This document shows positions 56,893 through 64,000 of a stretch of DNA of 64,000 nucleotides, one piece after another. Origin of the DNA: Candidatus Rikenella faecigallinarum (GTDB taxonomy: Bacteria; Bacteroidota; Bacteroidia; Bacteroidales; Rikenellaceae); the NCBI GenBank assembly GCA_019113395.1, contig DXHL01000019.1, positions 96,811-160,810 of the forward strand, written 5' to 3'. The position numbers were made by a program, and so were the translations under genes. The notes below the pieces were generated by a model. It did not search any database. It had not been told where the DNA came from and was given only the letters and a program-made list of their open reading frames with translations. The stretch's first letter is position 1. Every line of letters starts with the position of its first letter.

Positions 56893-57855
56893 TTAATATT
56901 GGAGTTTCACGTTGTCCACCCACAAACTGTTGCCCACGGTTCCCACGTAGGCTCCGCCGTAGCTCGAGGTGATTTGGAGCATCAGGTGCGTGGGCTGCTC
57001 GTCAGCATCGGCCCACCCGACTTCGTGAATCGGAACCATCACTCCTTTGCTGTTGCGGCACCAGTTGGCCTGGGCGTCCGGCACCAGCCCCATCTGGGGT
57101 TGGAAATAGCTTTGCCCCGTGATATCCCCGTAGTGAATCGGTATGGCGTGTCCGTTTATCCAGTCGGCGGTATTTCGTCCGATTCGCTCGTTGGCCGTGG
57201 CCACCCGTTTGGCGTAGACGTTTCCGTCGGTATCTTCCCACCGTTTTTGGAGCATCAGGGTCACATCAGCATAGTCGCGCCCCGGCACCACCTTCTGGGA
57301 ACTGAAGCCGGTGGCCTTGATGCGGTTGGAGGAGCCGTCGGTATGGTATTTGTAATCCATCACCAGCGCCGTGGGATGTCCCGTGAAGGGAACCCCCTGA
57401 TTGAGTTTTGCCTGCGGGTTTTTGGTATCCTGGACCGGTTCGAGCATCTCGCCCAGGAAGATGCTCCCCGAAGCCAGAACCGAAATATTGATAACGCCCA
57501 ACACCTTGACCGTTTCCAGTTTGGTATCGAGTCGGGCACAGTAGCCGTTTCCGCGCCGTTCGGGCACCACCGTGACACTCCCTTTGGTAATGCCGCTCAC
57601 TTTGGCCAGCACGTTCGAGGTACGCCACGGCGAACGACTGCTGCGGCGATAGGGGATGTTGCCCCGAATAGTGTCGTGCGGGGCGATTTCATAGAGATAA
57701 CGGGTTTTTCCTCCGATAACGGAAGACTCTTCGATTTCACGCACGACCCACTGGTCGAAATTTCCGAACGAAAGGAGTGCGGTTTTTTGGGCACGCACAG
57801 GAACCGCTGCCAGCAGCAGCGTGACCGGGATAAGCCAAGGATAAGGTTTGTTCAT
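56893..57855 (-). CDS. PCMD-domain exported protein (putative carbohydrate metabolism)
   Basis: 320 residues with a signal peptide (MNKPYPWLIPVTLLLAAVPVRAQ). The body is all-beta and matches the PCMD (putative carbohydrate metabolism domain) style of Bacteroidota surface proteins: SGITKGSVTVVPERRGNGYCARLDT, FTGHPTALVMDYKYHTD, and a closing LWVDNVKL. The catalytic status of this domain is not established. ATG 57855 gives the signal peptide; the track start at 57912 does not. It is the promoter-proximal gene of the operon with the Omp85-like and EptA-like genes, after a leader of about 110 nt. Confidence 0.78.
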   Translation of the reverse strand: MNKPYPWLIPVTLLLAAVPVRAQKTALLSFGNFDQWVVREIEESSVIGGKTRYLYEIAPHDTIRGNIPYRRSSRSPWRTSNVLAKVSGITKGSVTVVPERRGNGYCARLDTKLETVKVLGVINISVLASGSIFLGEMLEPVQDTKNPQAKLNQGVPFTGHPTALVMDYKYHTDGSSNRIKATGFSSQKVVPGRDYADVTLMLQKRWEDTDGNVYAKRVATANERIGRNTADWINGHAIPIHYGDITGQSYFQPQMGLVPDAQANWCRNSKGVMVPIHEVGWADADEQPTHLMLQITSSYGGAYVGTVGNSLWVDNVKLQY

Positions 57856-57975
57856 GGTCGGTTCCGTTTTTTTGTGAGGAGCGGCACCAAATTTTCCGCT
57901 TGGGTGCTGCAAGGTTCAGGTATGGTGTTGTCCTGCCGCTTGATGCACCCAAATAATTGTCAGAAAATCAGGCCA

Positions 57976-57983
57976 CAAAGATA
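57976..57983 (-). promoter_or_regulatory. -7 box of the PCMD-Omp85-EptA operon
   Basis: Exact TATCTTTG on the minus strand, 120 nt before ATG 57855. No exact -33 TTTG. The leader contains an 8-bp inverted repeat. Confidence 0.5.
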
Positions 57984-58245
57984 GCAATTCTTACACAACC
58001 TGCCACTGCGGTTGGTTTACCACTGCATAGGTAGTATTTTTTGTTGGCATTTGGTATAAATTTCGCATTTTTCACCCAAAAGCGACCACCACTGTCGCCA
58101 TTTTGGCCATTTTCACGGGTTCTGGCCATCTCCAATCCAACCTAAAAACGCCCACATTTCCCACGCAACAGCTACCACAGGTTTACCGCAGCAAAAGAGT
58201 TTTATCAAGAATTATGCCACATTTCCCCTGAAAAATGAAATAGTT
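57984..58245. other. Gene-free, AT-richer intergenic region
   Basis: About 260 bp between the PCMD promoter and a small ORF. I see short repeats (GGTTTACC twice, TGGCCAT twice) but no hairpin, tRNA or convincing ORF. Composition is visibly less GC-rich than the neighbours. Confidence 0.5.
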
Positions 58246-58398
58246 ATGACAAAAAGGAAGATAGAGAAAACTTATTGCGAGACGATTGCAATGTTTCGCA
58301 CAATTCTTCGGCTCATGGAGTTGGGTTCCGAATCATCCTCTCCTTCTGCCCGCTTTCCCAAAAGTTCCCCTGAACTTCCGCTCACCGTATTCCGTTAA
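58246..58398 (+). CDS. Candidate small ORF, 50 residues
   Basis: ATG to TAA reading MTKRKIEKTYCETIAMFRTI, then LRLMELG, a Ser-rich stretch and a Pro-rich C-terminus ending LTVFR. It is too short for the ORF track and unknown to me. The N-terminal half looks like a basic amphipathic helix. It ends 3 nt from the 3' end of the convergent tetR gene. No promoter box is evident upstream. It may be a real small protein or chance. Confidence 0.35.
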   Translation: MTKRKIEKTYCETIAMFRTILRLMELGSESSSPSARFPKSSPELPLTVFR

Positions 58399-58401
58399 GG
58401 G

Positions 58402-59043
58402 TTATTTCGCTTTGCTTTTCCGTTTGGCCAAACTATCCTCCACCCAGCGGTCAATCACCTCCTCCACGCCGCGGATGTACTCTTCCCACCCTGCCTGTGT
58501 CTGCAGGGCAATCCCGTTGTAGGTCGGGCAACTCTCCTCGAGTAGCGCCAGATAACTGACCGACGCCGCCACCAGCGTCGCCAGAGGAGCTACTTCGGCT
58601 GTCGGCCGCTCCGTCAGGGCGGCGACAGCCTCCACCAGCCGCACCCCCGTGGCTTCGCGCTGCTGCCGCAGCGCTGCCACCACAGCATTCGCTCCGCTCA
58701 ACTCCCACCGATAGAGCCGCCGCAACGTCACATCCTGCCGCAGGTGGTCCACCTGGGCGCGAAACAGGGCTTTCAGATAGGGTGCCAGTTGTTTCCGTTT
58801 GCCGGGGAACTCCGAACGATAGTTAATCCAGAAGTCATGCGCCTCGATATAGGCGGCTATCAGCCCATCGAGTGAACCGAAATAACGGTATATCAACACT
58901 TTTGATACCCCGGCCCGTTCGGCTACGGCATTTACTTTCAGTTGTTCGAAACCGCTCTCGGCCACCATCTCGCCCACCGCCTGCAACAGGGCCTTTTCGG
59001 TTGTCTGTCTGTCTTTTTCCGTCCGCAATTTTGCGTTTTCCAT
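58402..59043 (-). CDS. TetR/AcrR-family repressor
   Basis: 213-residue regulator. The N-terminal HTH is clear (ALLQAVGEMVAESGFEQLKVNAVAERAGVSKVLIYRYFGSLDGLIAAYIE); the C-terminal ligand domain is variable. ATG 59043 is used; the track start at 59055 is a TTG with no support. It lies 84 nt downstream of the EmrB-like gene on the same strand and has its own promoter inside a 40-bp palindrome, so it probably represses itself and perhaps responds to an efflux substrate. Confidence 0.92.
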   Translation of the reverse strand: MENAKLRTEKDRQTTEKALLQAVGEMVAESGFEQLKVNAVAERAGVSKVLIYRYFGSLDGLIAAYIEAHDFWINYRSEFPGKRKQLAPYLKALFRAQVDHLRQDVTLRRLYRWELSGANAVVAALRQQREATGVRLVEAVAALTERPTAEVAPLATLVAASVSYLALLEESCPTYNGIALQTQAGWEEYIRGVEEVIDRWVEDSLAKRKSKAK

Positions 59044-59057
59044 AAGCAAAAACAAAA

Positions 59058-59097
59058 GTTACCTTTCGGTTACAAAGATATGTAACCAAAAGGTAAC
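59058..59097. promoter_or_regulatory. 40-bp double-dyad operator for TetR
   Basis: GTTACC at 59058, GGTTAC at 59068, GTAACC at 59082 and GGTAAC at 59092. About the centre, 17 of 20 base pairs are symmetric. GTTAC repeats 11 nt apart on one side and GTAAC 11 nt apart on the other. The tetR -7 box TATCTTTG (59073-59080, minus) lies in the middle. Confidence 0.8.
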
Positions 59098-59104
59098 TTC
59101 CAAA
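59073..59104 (-). promoter_or_regulatory. Promoter of tetR
   Basis: Minus strand: TTTG (59101-59104), exactly 20 nt, TATCTTTG (59073-59080). Full match to the Bacteroidota consensus; the transcription start falls inside the operator. Confidence 0.8.
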
Positions 59105-59127
59105 TCCAAACACATCCCCACTTCCGC

Positions 59128-60732
59128 CTACACCATGTCGTCGCCCGTTTTGGCGTATTTGACACGTATCGTCTTGTGGAACGGGATAAAACGCGAGACG
59201 ACGGCTATCACCAGCGACACCACGAACAACCATCCCAGAATCTCCTTCAGCGCCAGCAAGAGACTCTGCTGCTGGACAATCTGATGCAACTGGGTTATCG
59301 CCATTTGGTTGACCTCGGCATAGCCATGTCCCTGAGCCAGGGCACCGTTCAGCGCCGTTTGGTATCGTTCGGCGGCCAACGGGTCTAGCAGCGTAAAGTT
59401 ATCGGCCAGCGAGTGGGTATATTTTTGCTGCAGGTGGTAGAGCAGGTTGCTGTAGAACGATGTAGCCATCACGGGAGCCAGCGCCGAACGGAAGGTAATC
59501 AGGAAAAACGCGTTGTAAATCAAGAATTTCGGATTGAGTTCCTCGACAGCGAAGAGGGCAAAGGCAATAATCAGGGTCAGCATGCCGAGGCCTCGGATGA
59601 ATATGGGGAAGAAGAGGCTTTCGTAGGTGCTGTCAGGCGAAATGCCGAAGTAGAGCATTCCGAAAAAGAGGGCAAAACAGGCCATTCCACCGGCAATCAG
59701 GAATCGGAACCGCCACCGCTGCCAGCGGAACCACCAGAAACAGACGAATGCGGCCAGGCAGTAGCCCGGCAGGAGATAGATATAGAGCGTGTAGGTACGT
59801 GTGGGGTCTACCTGCAGGATGGAGGTCATGTAGTTGGTCAGCAGGGTAGTCGAGGTACTGAAGAACATGACTATCATCATGTAGAGATACCCGACAATGG
59901 CTTTGGGCTGGTAGAGGGGTTCGAGCCTCAGGTAGGGTTTGCGGGCGTGATACTGGTTCCAGACAAAGAGTGCGATAAGCATCGGTGCCAGTACGATGTA
60001 TAGCCGAATGCGGAACGACGACATCCAGTCGAGGAGTTTCCCGTAATTGATGACATACATCAGCATGAGCAGTCCGGCCGAGATAAGGAGCATTTCGCGC
60101 AGGTGGAGGTCAGAGAGGGGTATTTTCTCCAGCGCACGGTCATGACGAAAAAAGAGCGCCACCAGCAGAATAGCCACCAGCAGCAGTATCATCATGAAGT
60201 AATACATATACTGCCAGTTGTAGTAGTAGGCCAGTTCGGCGGTGATAATCATCGAGAGCTGCCCGCCGCAGAAGACCAGCGGGTAGAAGTAGGCATAGAA
60301 TTCGCTACGGACGTTGTTCGGGCTGAATATTTTTTGGAGGCGGTGGATTCCCCATAGCATCAGGAATGCCTTGAGGAATCCGATGGCGAAGCTGCAGGCA
60401 ATCAGCACATCGGCATTGTGTGAGCGGGCACAAATCCAGCTCAGCACGAGTTGCAGGAGCAGGTCGCCGAGCAACAAGACTTTCGAGGACAAGGCACGCA
60501 ACACCCTGGGGATAATGGGGTATGCTACCGCCATGCCTGCCGAGGCGGCATAGTAGCCCATGGTAATATCTTCGGTGTCGGTGCCGAGGGTGTTCGAGAC
60601 CTCGAGCATGCTCCCGGTGTAGGAGCCGTTGAGCATCGTGATGGGGATAATCACCACAAAGAGCGCGACCACCGCCACCCAGTCGGGCACCCATCGGCGC
60701 AGGGGTATTTCGAGGGTTTCGGCCGTAATCAT
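59128..60732 (-). CDS. EmrB-like MFS multidrug exporter (DHA2)
   Basis: 534-residue inner-membrane exporter with about 14 TM helices. The N-terminal helices include VAVVALFVVIIPITMLNGSYTGSMLEVSNTL and TEDITMGYYAASAGMAVAYPIIPRVL (motif A/C-like region). It lacks a strong QacA/EmrB motif C, so it is a diverged member. Its start overlaps the adaptor's stop by 4 nt. Together with EmrA-like and TolC-like genes it forms a tripartite pump; the substrate is unknown. Confidence 0.88.
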   Translation of the reverse strand: MITAETLEIPLRRWVPDWVAVVALFVVIIPITMLNGSYTGSMLEVSNTLGTDTEDITMGYYAASAGMAVAYPIIPRVLRALSSKVLLLGDLLLQLVLSWICARSHNADVLIACSFAIGFLKAFLMLWGIHRLQKIFSPNNVRSEFYAYFYPLVFCGGQLSMIITAELAYYYNWQYMYYFMMILLLVAILLVALFFRHDRALEKIPLSDLHLREMLLISAGLLMLMYVINYGKLLDWMSSFRIRLYIVLAPMLIALFVWNQYHARKPYLRLEPLYQPKAIVGYLYMMIVMFFSTSTTLLTNYMTSILQVDPTRTYTLYIYLLPGYCLAAFVCFWWFRWQRWRFRFLIAGGMACFALFFGMLYFGISPDSTYESLFFPIFIRGLGMLTLIIAFALFAVEELNPKFLIYNAFFLITFRSALAPVMATSFYSNLLYHLQQKYTHSLADNFTLLDPLAAERYQTALNGALAQGHGYAEVNQMAITQLHQIVQQQSLLLALKEILGWLFVVSLVIAVVSRFIPFHKTIRVKYAKTGDDMV

Positions 60733-61796
60733 CGTCTGAGGGCTTCGGTTTCGACCATCATGCCGGCCCGCAGCAGCGCCATATCGTCATCCGATACCCC
60801 TTCGAAGTCGATGCGCACGGGGATACGCTGCTGGACCTTGACAAAGTTGCCCGCCGCATTGTCGGTCGGCACCAGCGAATATTTCGAGCCCGTGGCCTCC
60901 GAAATGGCCGTCACCCGCCCCCGAAAAATCCGTCCGGGCAGCGCATCCACCTTCACCCGCACCTCCTGTCCGAGGTAGATGTGTACGATTTGGGTCTCCT
61001 TGTAGTTGGCCGTAACCCACTTGTCGCGGCTGCGCACCAGATAGGAGATGGCCTGCCCCGCCTGCACGAACTGCCCCGGTTCGAGCGTCCGACGACCGAT
61101 GTAACCGTCGTAGGGTGCTGTCAGCACCGTGTACGAGAGGTTCAGCCGAGCCATATCCAGGTCTGCCTCCTGACGCATTACTCCTGCCTCGGCGCTCACC
61201 GTGCGTTTGTCGGCCTCGTGGTACTGCGACTCGGCCGCACGCTTCTGCTCGACAATGGCCTGATAACGCGCCCGTGCCGCTTCATAGGCCGCCTTAGCCT
61301 GTTCGTACTGCTGCTCGGGCACCGACTCCTCGCGCAACAACCGCTCGAAACGGTGGTAGTCCTGTTCGGTCTGCCACAGTTTGGCTTTGGCCTCGGCAAT
61401 GTTCGCATCCTGCACCGCCACGTTGGTTTGCGAAGTACGGACACCCGAATGCACCACGTCCTGTGCCCCCCGTGCGTCGAGCAGCGCCGCTTCGGCCTCC
61501 TTGACCCGAATGCGGTACTCGCGGTCGTCGAGCAGCAGCAACGTATCCCCCGCATGCACATACTGATGCTCCGTGAATCGCACCTCACGAATATAACCCG
61601 CCACCCGTATGTTCAGCGGGGCCACATACTGGTCGATATAGGCATCGTTGGTCACCTCGTAGTGGATGTAACGCCAGAAATAGGAGGCCGTAAACCACAA
61701 TCCCGACCCCGCCAGCAGAATACACACCGTGTTCAGCACGATGTTCCGCATGCGGTGTTTTCGCAGCCGCTGCTGCTGTTTTCTCCAATCGCCCAT
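60729..61796 (-). CDS. EmrA-like HlyD-family adaptor
   Basis: 355-residue membrane-anchored adaptor. One N-terminal TM helix (IVLNTVCILLAGSGLWFTASYFW), then the EmrA pattern NDAYIDQYVAPLNIRVAGYIREVRFTEHQYVHAGDTLLLLD, a long coiled hairpin (about 85-205) and LNLSYTVLTAPYDGYIGRRTLEPGQFVQAGQ. It is not a lipoprotein, in contrast to the other two adaptors in the window. It lies 21 nt after the TolC gene and overlaps the MFS gene. Confidence 0.93.
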   Translation of the reverse strand: MGDWRKQQQRLRKHRMRNIVLNTVCILLAGSGLWFTASYFWRYIHYEVTNDAYIDQYVAPLNIRVAGYIREVRFTEHQYVHAGDTLLLLDDREYRIRVKEAEAALLDARGAQDVVHSGVRTSQTNVAVQDANIAEAKAKLWQTEQDYHRFERLLREESVPEQQYEQAKAAYEAARARYQAIVEQKRAAESQYHEADKRTVSAEAGVMRQEADLDMARLNLSYTVLTAPYDGYIGRRTLEPGQFVQAGQAISYLVRSRDKWVTANYKETQIVHIYLGQEVRVKVDALPGRIFRGRVTAISEATGSKYSLVPTDNAAGNFVKVQQRIPVRIDFEGVSDDDMALLRAGMMVETEALRR

Positions 61797-61817
61797 AGTC
61801 GAAAATCCGTCTGATTC

Positions 61818-63137
61818 TTAGAGTCGTCCCGTGACCTCCAGAAGTTGATAATAGGTATAAATCACCCGTGTCCGCGCAGCGGTCAGTTGCAGTTCCACCT
61901 CCAGCAGCACGGCATTGGCGTCGAGCAGGTCGGTCAGGATGGCCAGTTGATTGAGGTATCGGTTCTGCATGATGCGGTAGTTTTCGCGCGCCTGCCGCGC
62001 CGAGAGCCGCAGGGCTTCGACCTCCTGCAACGCCTCTTCGTGGCGCAGATAGGCAGTCCGCACCTCCACCCGCAACTGTTGTATCCGCTGCTGCTCGGCA
62101 TTCTGCCGCAACGCCACTCCCAGCCCCGTCGCCCGGATGCGGTGGTTCTCCTTGTATAGGTTCGACAGCGGCATGGTCAGCGAAAGCCCAATGTTCCAGC
62201 CGTTGTTGTAGAGGTCCTCCTGTGTCCGCGCAATGGGCCTCGCCAGCGTGTTCGACGCATAGGCCGACAGGTCGGGCAGAAGCACCGACCGCGCCAGCGG
62301 AACCTCGTTCCGTGCCAGTTCGGTCTGCATCCGCAGTTGTGCGAGCGTCGGGTCGAGGTCACACGCCTCGGCCACATAGGATTCGTAACTGCCGACCGGC
62401 AGCGGTTCGGACAAGAGTGTCGTGTCGGGCACCAGCATCAGGGTCTCCTCCAGCCCCAACAGAATATCGAGTTGCTGAGAGGCAATCCGCAGGTTGTTGC
62501 GGGTCTGCTGCAGCGCCAACTGGTCGTCGGTCAGCTGCATCTCGCTGCGCAAGACGTCGTTCGTGGTTATCAACCCCTCACGCTTCATGCGCCGAATGTC
62601 CTGCAACCGCCGCTCCGACTCCTCGATGTTTCGGTTCAGCACCTGCTCCTGCCGATAGAGGTTGAAGAGTTCGAGGTACTGCCCCATCAGGCTCAGCTTC
62701 ACAGCCGAACGGTCACCGCCCGTCTGCAACGCCGCCAACGAAGCCTCCAACTCGGCCTTGCGCACGGTGTATTTCACTCTGCCTCCGCTGTAAATCTTTT
62801 GGCTGACATCGACGGCATAGTTTTGCGACCACCGCGGCACATCAGGATGATACGGGTCACTGAGTCCACGGCGGAAAATCACCGGCTGCCCCACATAGGC
62901 CCCCTGCAGCCCGACGTTCAAATCGGGCAGGCGGTCTGCGCGTGCCGTTCGCTGTTGCAGTCCGGCCACCTCCTCCTCCAAGGCATCGGCCTGGAGCACC
63001 AGACTGTTGGCCACCCCCAGTTCAAAGAGCTGCTCCACGGAGAGCTGCAGTGTATCGCCAGGCTGTGCTTGTACTCCGAGACAGTCTCCGATACCCAGCA
63101 GCACGAAACTCCATATTTTAAGCCTTCTGCAAAGCAT
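61818..63137 (-). CDS. TolC-family channel of the MFS efflux system
   Basis: 439-residue outer-membrane channel. Signal peptide IWSFVLLGIGDCLGVQAQ, then LQLSVEQLFELGVANSLVLQ and two OEP repeats with ALQEVEALRLSARQARENYRIMQNRYLNQLAILTDLLDANAVLLEVE, characteristic of the family. Its start overlaps the stop of marR by 20 nt. The order marR, TolC, EmrA, EmrB, tetR is a complete self-regulated pump operon. Confidence 0.92.
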   Translation of the reverse strand: MLCRRLKIWSFVLLGIGDCLGVQAQPGDTLQLSVEQLFELGVANSLVLQADALEEEVAGLQQRTARADRLPDLNVGLQGAYVGQPVIFRRGLSDPYHPDVPRWSQNYAVDVSQKIYSGGRVKYTVRKAELEASLAALQTGGDRSAVKLSLMGQYLELFNLYRQEQVLNRNIEESERRLQDIRRMKREGLITTNDVLRSEMQLTDDQLALQQTRNNLRIASQQLDILLGLEETLMLVPDTTLLSEPLPVGSYESYVAEACDLDPTLAQLRMQTELARNEVPLARSVLLPDLSAYASNTLARPIARTQEDLYNNGWNIGLSLTMPLSNLYKENHRIRATGLGVALRQNAEQQRIQQLRVEVRTAYLRHEEALQEVEALRLSARQARENYRIMQNRYLNQLAILTDLLDANAVLLEVELQLTAARTRVIYTYYQLLEVTGRL

Positions 63138-63561
63138 CCTCTATCTCCATTAGTTCACGGGTCATCCGTTGTATCCGTTGCAGCCCGAGGTGCTGTTCCA
63201 ACCGGGCATACTGTTCGTTCAACAGGGGTAAAATCCGATGCCAGAAGGCCTCTCCCTCGGGCGTCATAAAGACCAGTTTGTTTCGTCGGTCGGCGGGGTC
63301 TTCCCGACGGTAGATATAGCCTTTGCGCTCCAGATTGTTCATCAGGCTGCTCAGGGTCGCTTTTCCCTTGGCGGTTCTCTCGGCCAGGACCTGTTGCGAG
63401 ACGCCCTGTTCGCGCCAGAGGCTGCTCATCACCTGCACCATTTCATACGAGATTCCGACCCCGTGATTTTTCAGCAGACGCATCACGCACTGTCGAAAAG
63501 CGATGCGCATCCGCACGATTTCGATTTGGAGCGTACGGAAGTCGTTACCGGGCATGTTCAT
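63118..63561 (-). CDS. MarR-family repressor of the efflux operon
   Basis: 147-residue winged-helix regulator. The wHTH is visible (YEMVQVMSSLWREQGVSQQVLAERTAKGKATLSSLMNNLERKGYIYRREDPADRRNKLVFMTPEG), with the conserved DxRxK-like wing (DPADRRNK). It is the first gene of the pump operon and its promoter carries a perfect 26-bp palindrome, so autoregulation is very likely. Start 63561 or the second Met at 63555 are both possible. Confidence 0.94.
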   Translation of the reverse strand: MNMPGNDFRTLQIEIVRMRIAFRQCVMRLLKNHGVGISYEMVQVMSSLWREQGVSQQVLAERTAKGKATLSSLMNNLERKGYIYRREDPADRRNKLVFMTPEGEAFWHRILPLLNEQYARLEQHLGLQRIQRMTRELMEIEDALQKA

Positions 63562-63590
63562 GGGGTGGGTGTTTTATCAGATTCCGGATG

Positions 63591-63622
63591 CAAAGATACG
63601 GCACGGGTGCGGAATAGTCAAA
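63591..63622 (-). promoter_or_regulatory. Promoter of marR and the efflux operon
   Basis: Minus strand: TTTG (63619-63622), exactly 20 nt, TATCTTTG (63591-63598). Full consensus. The leader to ATG 63561 is about 25 nt. Confidence 0.85.
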
Positions 63623-63636
63623 TATTTGACTATTCC
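63611..63636. promoter_or_regulatory. 26-bp perfect palindrome, MarR operator
   Basis: Half-site GGAATAGTCAAAT followed directly by its exact complement. It contains the -33 TTTG of the marR promoter, so a bound repressor would block RNA polymerase. Confidence 0.85.
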
Positions 63637-64000
63637 AACGCATTTTGCAGGAAACGGATATATTCCCGATTGTTTTTGACCAGCACCTATCCGAAAAAAT
63701 ACTACCGACAACAAACATTCAGACAAATAAACAACCGAATAGTAAATGTTTCAAAAGCAATTTAACAAGTTTCAGTTGGATCTCTAAAAACACCCCAAAA
63801 GCAGAAAAGAAAAAACTCTAAATTTAATTACTAAAATTTACAGAAGAGAGCACCATTGTATTTTTGGTTACTTTCTTTTCAATTATTCCAATTAGCAAAA
63901 TGCATAGTAATTTGTTAAGCTAGACTACTATTTAATACAACCAAATGTAATATATTGCATTTTCACAATATTAAATACTTTTTATACTTTTAGAAGTAAA
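63637..64000. other. AT-rich region without a supported gene
   Basis: About 360 bp after the MarR operator with a strong fall in GC. All frames carry early stops. A TATTTTTG at 63859-63866 could be a -7 box for a gene beyond the window. I see no repeat or RNA gene. Confidence 0.5.

Overview
The window is a gene-dense, GC-rich stretch of a Bacteroidota chromosome. It is most like a gut anaerobe of the Alistipes/Rikenellaceae type; this is inference from gene content, with no rRNA marker to confirm it. Supporting signs are secreted host-glycan hydrolases (GH29 fucosidase, two GH20 hexosaminidases), methylmalonyl-CoA mutase in two subunits (propionate/succinate pathway), SDR-type threonine dehydrogenase, a large carboxypeptidase-like/TonB-type outer-membrane receptor, AspT/YidE transport, and repeated Bacteroidota promoter boxes (TTTG, 19-22 nt, TAnnTTTG). 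About 50 protein genes fill nearly all of the sequence. I see no rRNA, tRNA, CRISPR array, transposase or prophage gene.

Layout. 1-6.2 kb: end of a GH29 fucosidase, an ABC-F protein, a DnaQ-like exonuclease and a YidE-type transporter. 6.2-14.3 kb: an outer-membrane barrel gene divergent from a tripartite ABC-2 exporter (TolC, HlyD, two ATPases, permease) with a GH20 hexosaminidase inside it. 14.3-22.7 kb: rbfA, a second GH20 with a PA14 domain, an FSA-like transaldolase, dCMP deaminase, threonine dehydrogenase, gdhA, panC-panD and a DUF805 membrane protein. 22.9-26.7 kb: RNase R, Xer recombinase and hpf as one unit. 26.9-35.3 kb: a receptor-like barrel protein, mutA-mutB and nadA. 35.4-47.6 kb: an AraJ-like MFS exporter, ssb-map, sppA-lpxK-pnp-AAA ATPase, ROK kinase, and prenyl synthase-thiC-radical SAM. 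47.7-53.8 kb: a heavy-metal RND efflux operon headed by a small Cys/His-rich protein. 53.8-57.9 kb: an operon of PCMD protein, Omp85-like barrel and phosphoethanolamine-transferase-like sulfatase. 58.2-63.6 kb: an EmrAB-TolC-type efflux operon with MarR at its head and TetR at its tail. 63.6-64 kb: AT-rich DNA without a gene I can support.

How the genes work together. Glycosidases release fucose and N-acetylhexosamines; ROK kinase, transaldolase-like enzyme and methylmalonyl-CoA mutase belong to sugar and propionate metabolism. Three envelope-spanning exporters (ABC-2, RND, MFS) each carry their own TolC-family channel. LpxK and the EptA-like enzyme act on lipid A.

The strongest unusual signals are regulatory and mechanistic. 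A perfect 26-bp palindrome covers the -33 box of the marR promoter. A near-perfect 40-bp double dyad covers the -7 box of the tetR promoter. An 18-bp palindrome covers the -7 box of the AraJ-like gene. The ABC-F protein has lost exactly one of its two composite ATPase sites. A GH20 gene with its own promoter is translationally coupled to an ABC exporter. thiC lies in a prenyl-synthase operon with no TPP riboswitch. Several intergenic hairpins have unusually long, near-perfect stems. I do not see a clearly new defence or mobile system.
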